6,985 nucleotides of DNA from Caldithrix sp. (GTDB lineage Bacteria > KSB1 > UBA2214 > DYKH01). The position numbers and the translations under genes were made by a program. The notes under the pieces were generated by a model. The model made no database searches. It was given only the letters and a program-made list of their open reading frames with translations, and was not told where the DNA came from. Position 1 is the first letter of the stretch. Every line of letters begins with the position of its first letter. The DNA lies in the NCBI GenBank assembly GCA_020722685.1, contig DYKH01000238.1, forward strand, positions 1 through 6,985, written 5' to 3'. Positions 6,902 to 6,985 of this stretch are shown in pieces.

Positions 6902-6940
6902 TGCAACTATTATATCACGCCTTGTTCCAAAAAATGGCAA
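6902..6940 (-). promoter_or_regulatory. Candidate promoter of the WYL-cas operon
   Basis: On the minus strand a perfect extended -10 element, TGATATAAT, occupies 6917-6909. A -35-like TTGCCA lies at 6940-6935, but the 20-base spacing is longer than ideal, so the promoter would rely on the TGn extension. Transcription would begin near 6902, giving a leader of about 15 bases that holds the regulator's ribosome site. No other good promoter is apparent between the cas genes. Confidence 0.55.
6922..6940. repeat. Imperfect inverted repeat over the -35/spacer region, candidate operator
   Basis: TTGTTCCA, a run of A, then TGGCAA form an imperfect dyad (TTG..CCA / TGG.CAA) across an A/T tract. It overlaps the -35-like element and the spacer of the candidate operon promoter. 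A dyad here could be a regulator binding site, with the adjacent WYL protein as first candidate. The arms are short and unequal, so chance is quite possible. Confidence 0.25.
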
Positions 6941-6957
6941 CGCGCTTAATCCTTGCC
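6929..6957 (-). terminator. Weak intrinsic-terminator-like hairpin upstream of the operon
   Basis: On the minus strand GGCAA (6957-6953) can pair with TTGCC (6940-6936) across a 12-base loop, and A plus six T follow (6935-6929). The stem is only 5 base pairs and the loop is large, so termination would be poor. It could end a gene entering from the right edge and insulate the cas promoter. It overlaps the candidate -35 element and dyad, so at most some of these readings are right. Confidence 0.25.
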
Positions 6958-6985
6958 GAACAGCCACCGGAAGAGCGAAATCCGT
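6946..6985 (-). CDS. Possible C-terminal end of an upstream gene
   Basis: From the right edge one minus-strand frame reads RISLFRWLFGKD and stops at TAA 6948-6946. The hydrophobic-basic tail ending in FGKD resembles many protein C-termini, and a weak terminator-like hairpin surrounds the stop. Only 12 codons are visible and the other two minus frames are also open over this stretch, so the frame is not established. No function can be given. Confidence 0.2.
   Translation of the reverse strand, partial: RISLFRWLFGKD

Noticed and set aside
6934..6985. Plus-strand ATG at 6934 opening a frame MATRLILAEQPPEERNP to the right edge, suggesting a divergent gene
   Set aside because: No ribosome binding site precedes it (only an A-rich run) and only 17 codons are visible. 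A divergent gene is possible but not supported.
1..6985. CRISPR repeat-spacer array
   Set aside because: I saw no regularly spaced direct repeats. Nearly all the window is coding and the gaps are 11-40 bases.

Overview
The window is a compact, single-strand (minus) type I CRISPR-Cas effector operon of the Tneap/Cst kind, which current nomenclature places in subtype I-B. In transcription order (right to left) it holds a WYL-family regulator (6887-5919), the large subunit cas8/cst1 (5903-4368), the backbone cas7/cst2/devR (4343-3285), cas5 (3273-2533), the HD nuclease-helicase cas3 (2558-150), and the first 36 codons of a gene that looks like cas6 (109 to the window edge). Gaps are 15, 24 and 11 bases, then a 26-base overlap (cas5/cas3), then 40 bases. 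Each start has a purine-rich Shine-Dalgarno sequence, so the whole looks like one transcription unit. A candidate extended -10 promoter (TGATATAAT) lies just upstream of the regulator.

How the parts work together: Cas6 would cut the precursor crRNA. Cas8, Cas7 and Cas5 would form Cascade on the crRNA. Cas3 would be recruited to unwind and degrade target DNA. The WYL protein at the head of the operon is the obvious candidate for controlling it. No separate small-subunit gene (cas11) is present. An in-frame ATG inside the 3' part of cas8 (4739), preceded by AAAGGA at an 8-base spacing, is a good candidate for an internally translated Cas11, as known for other type I-B, I-C and I-D systems.

No CRISPR array and no adaptation genes (cas1, cas2, cas4) lie in the window. 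They may lie beyond the left edge, after cas6, or elsewhere. The host cannot be named from sequence alone. Strong Shine-Dalgarno sites, intermediate GC content and this gene set with a WYL regulator fit an environmental bacterium, perhaps Chloroflexota, but that is only a guess.

The rightmost ~50 bases (6936-6985) may hold the end of a previous same-strand gene and a weak terminator-like hairpin. Neither is certain. The long plus-strand open frames opposite cas8, cas7, cas3 and the regulator are shadows of the coding genes.
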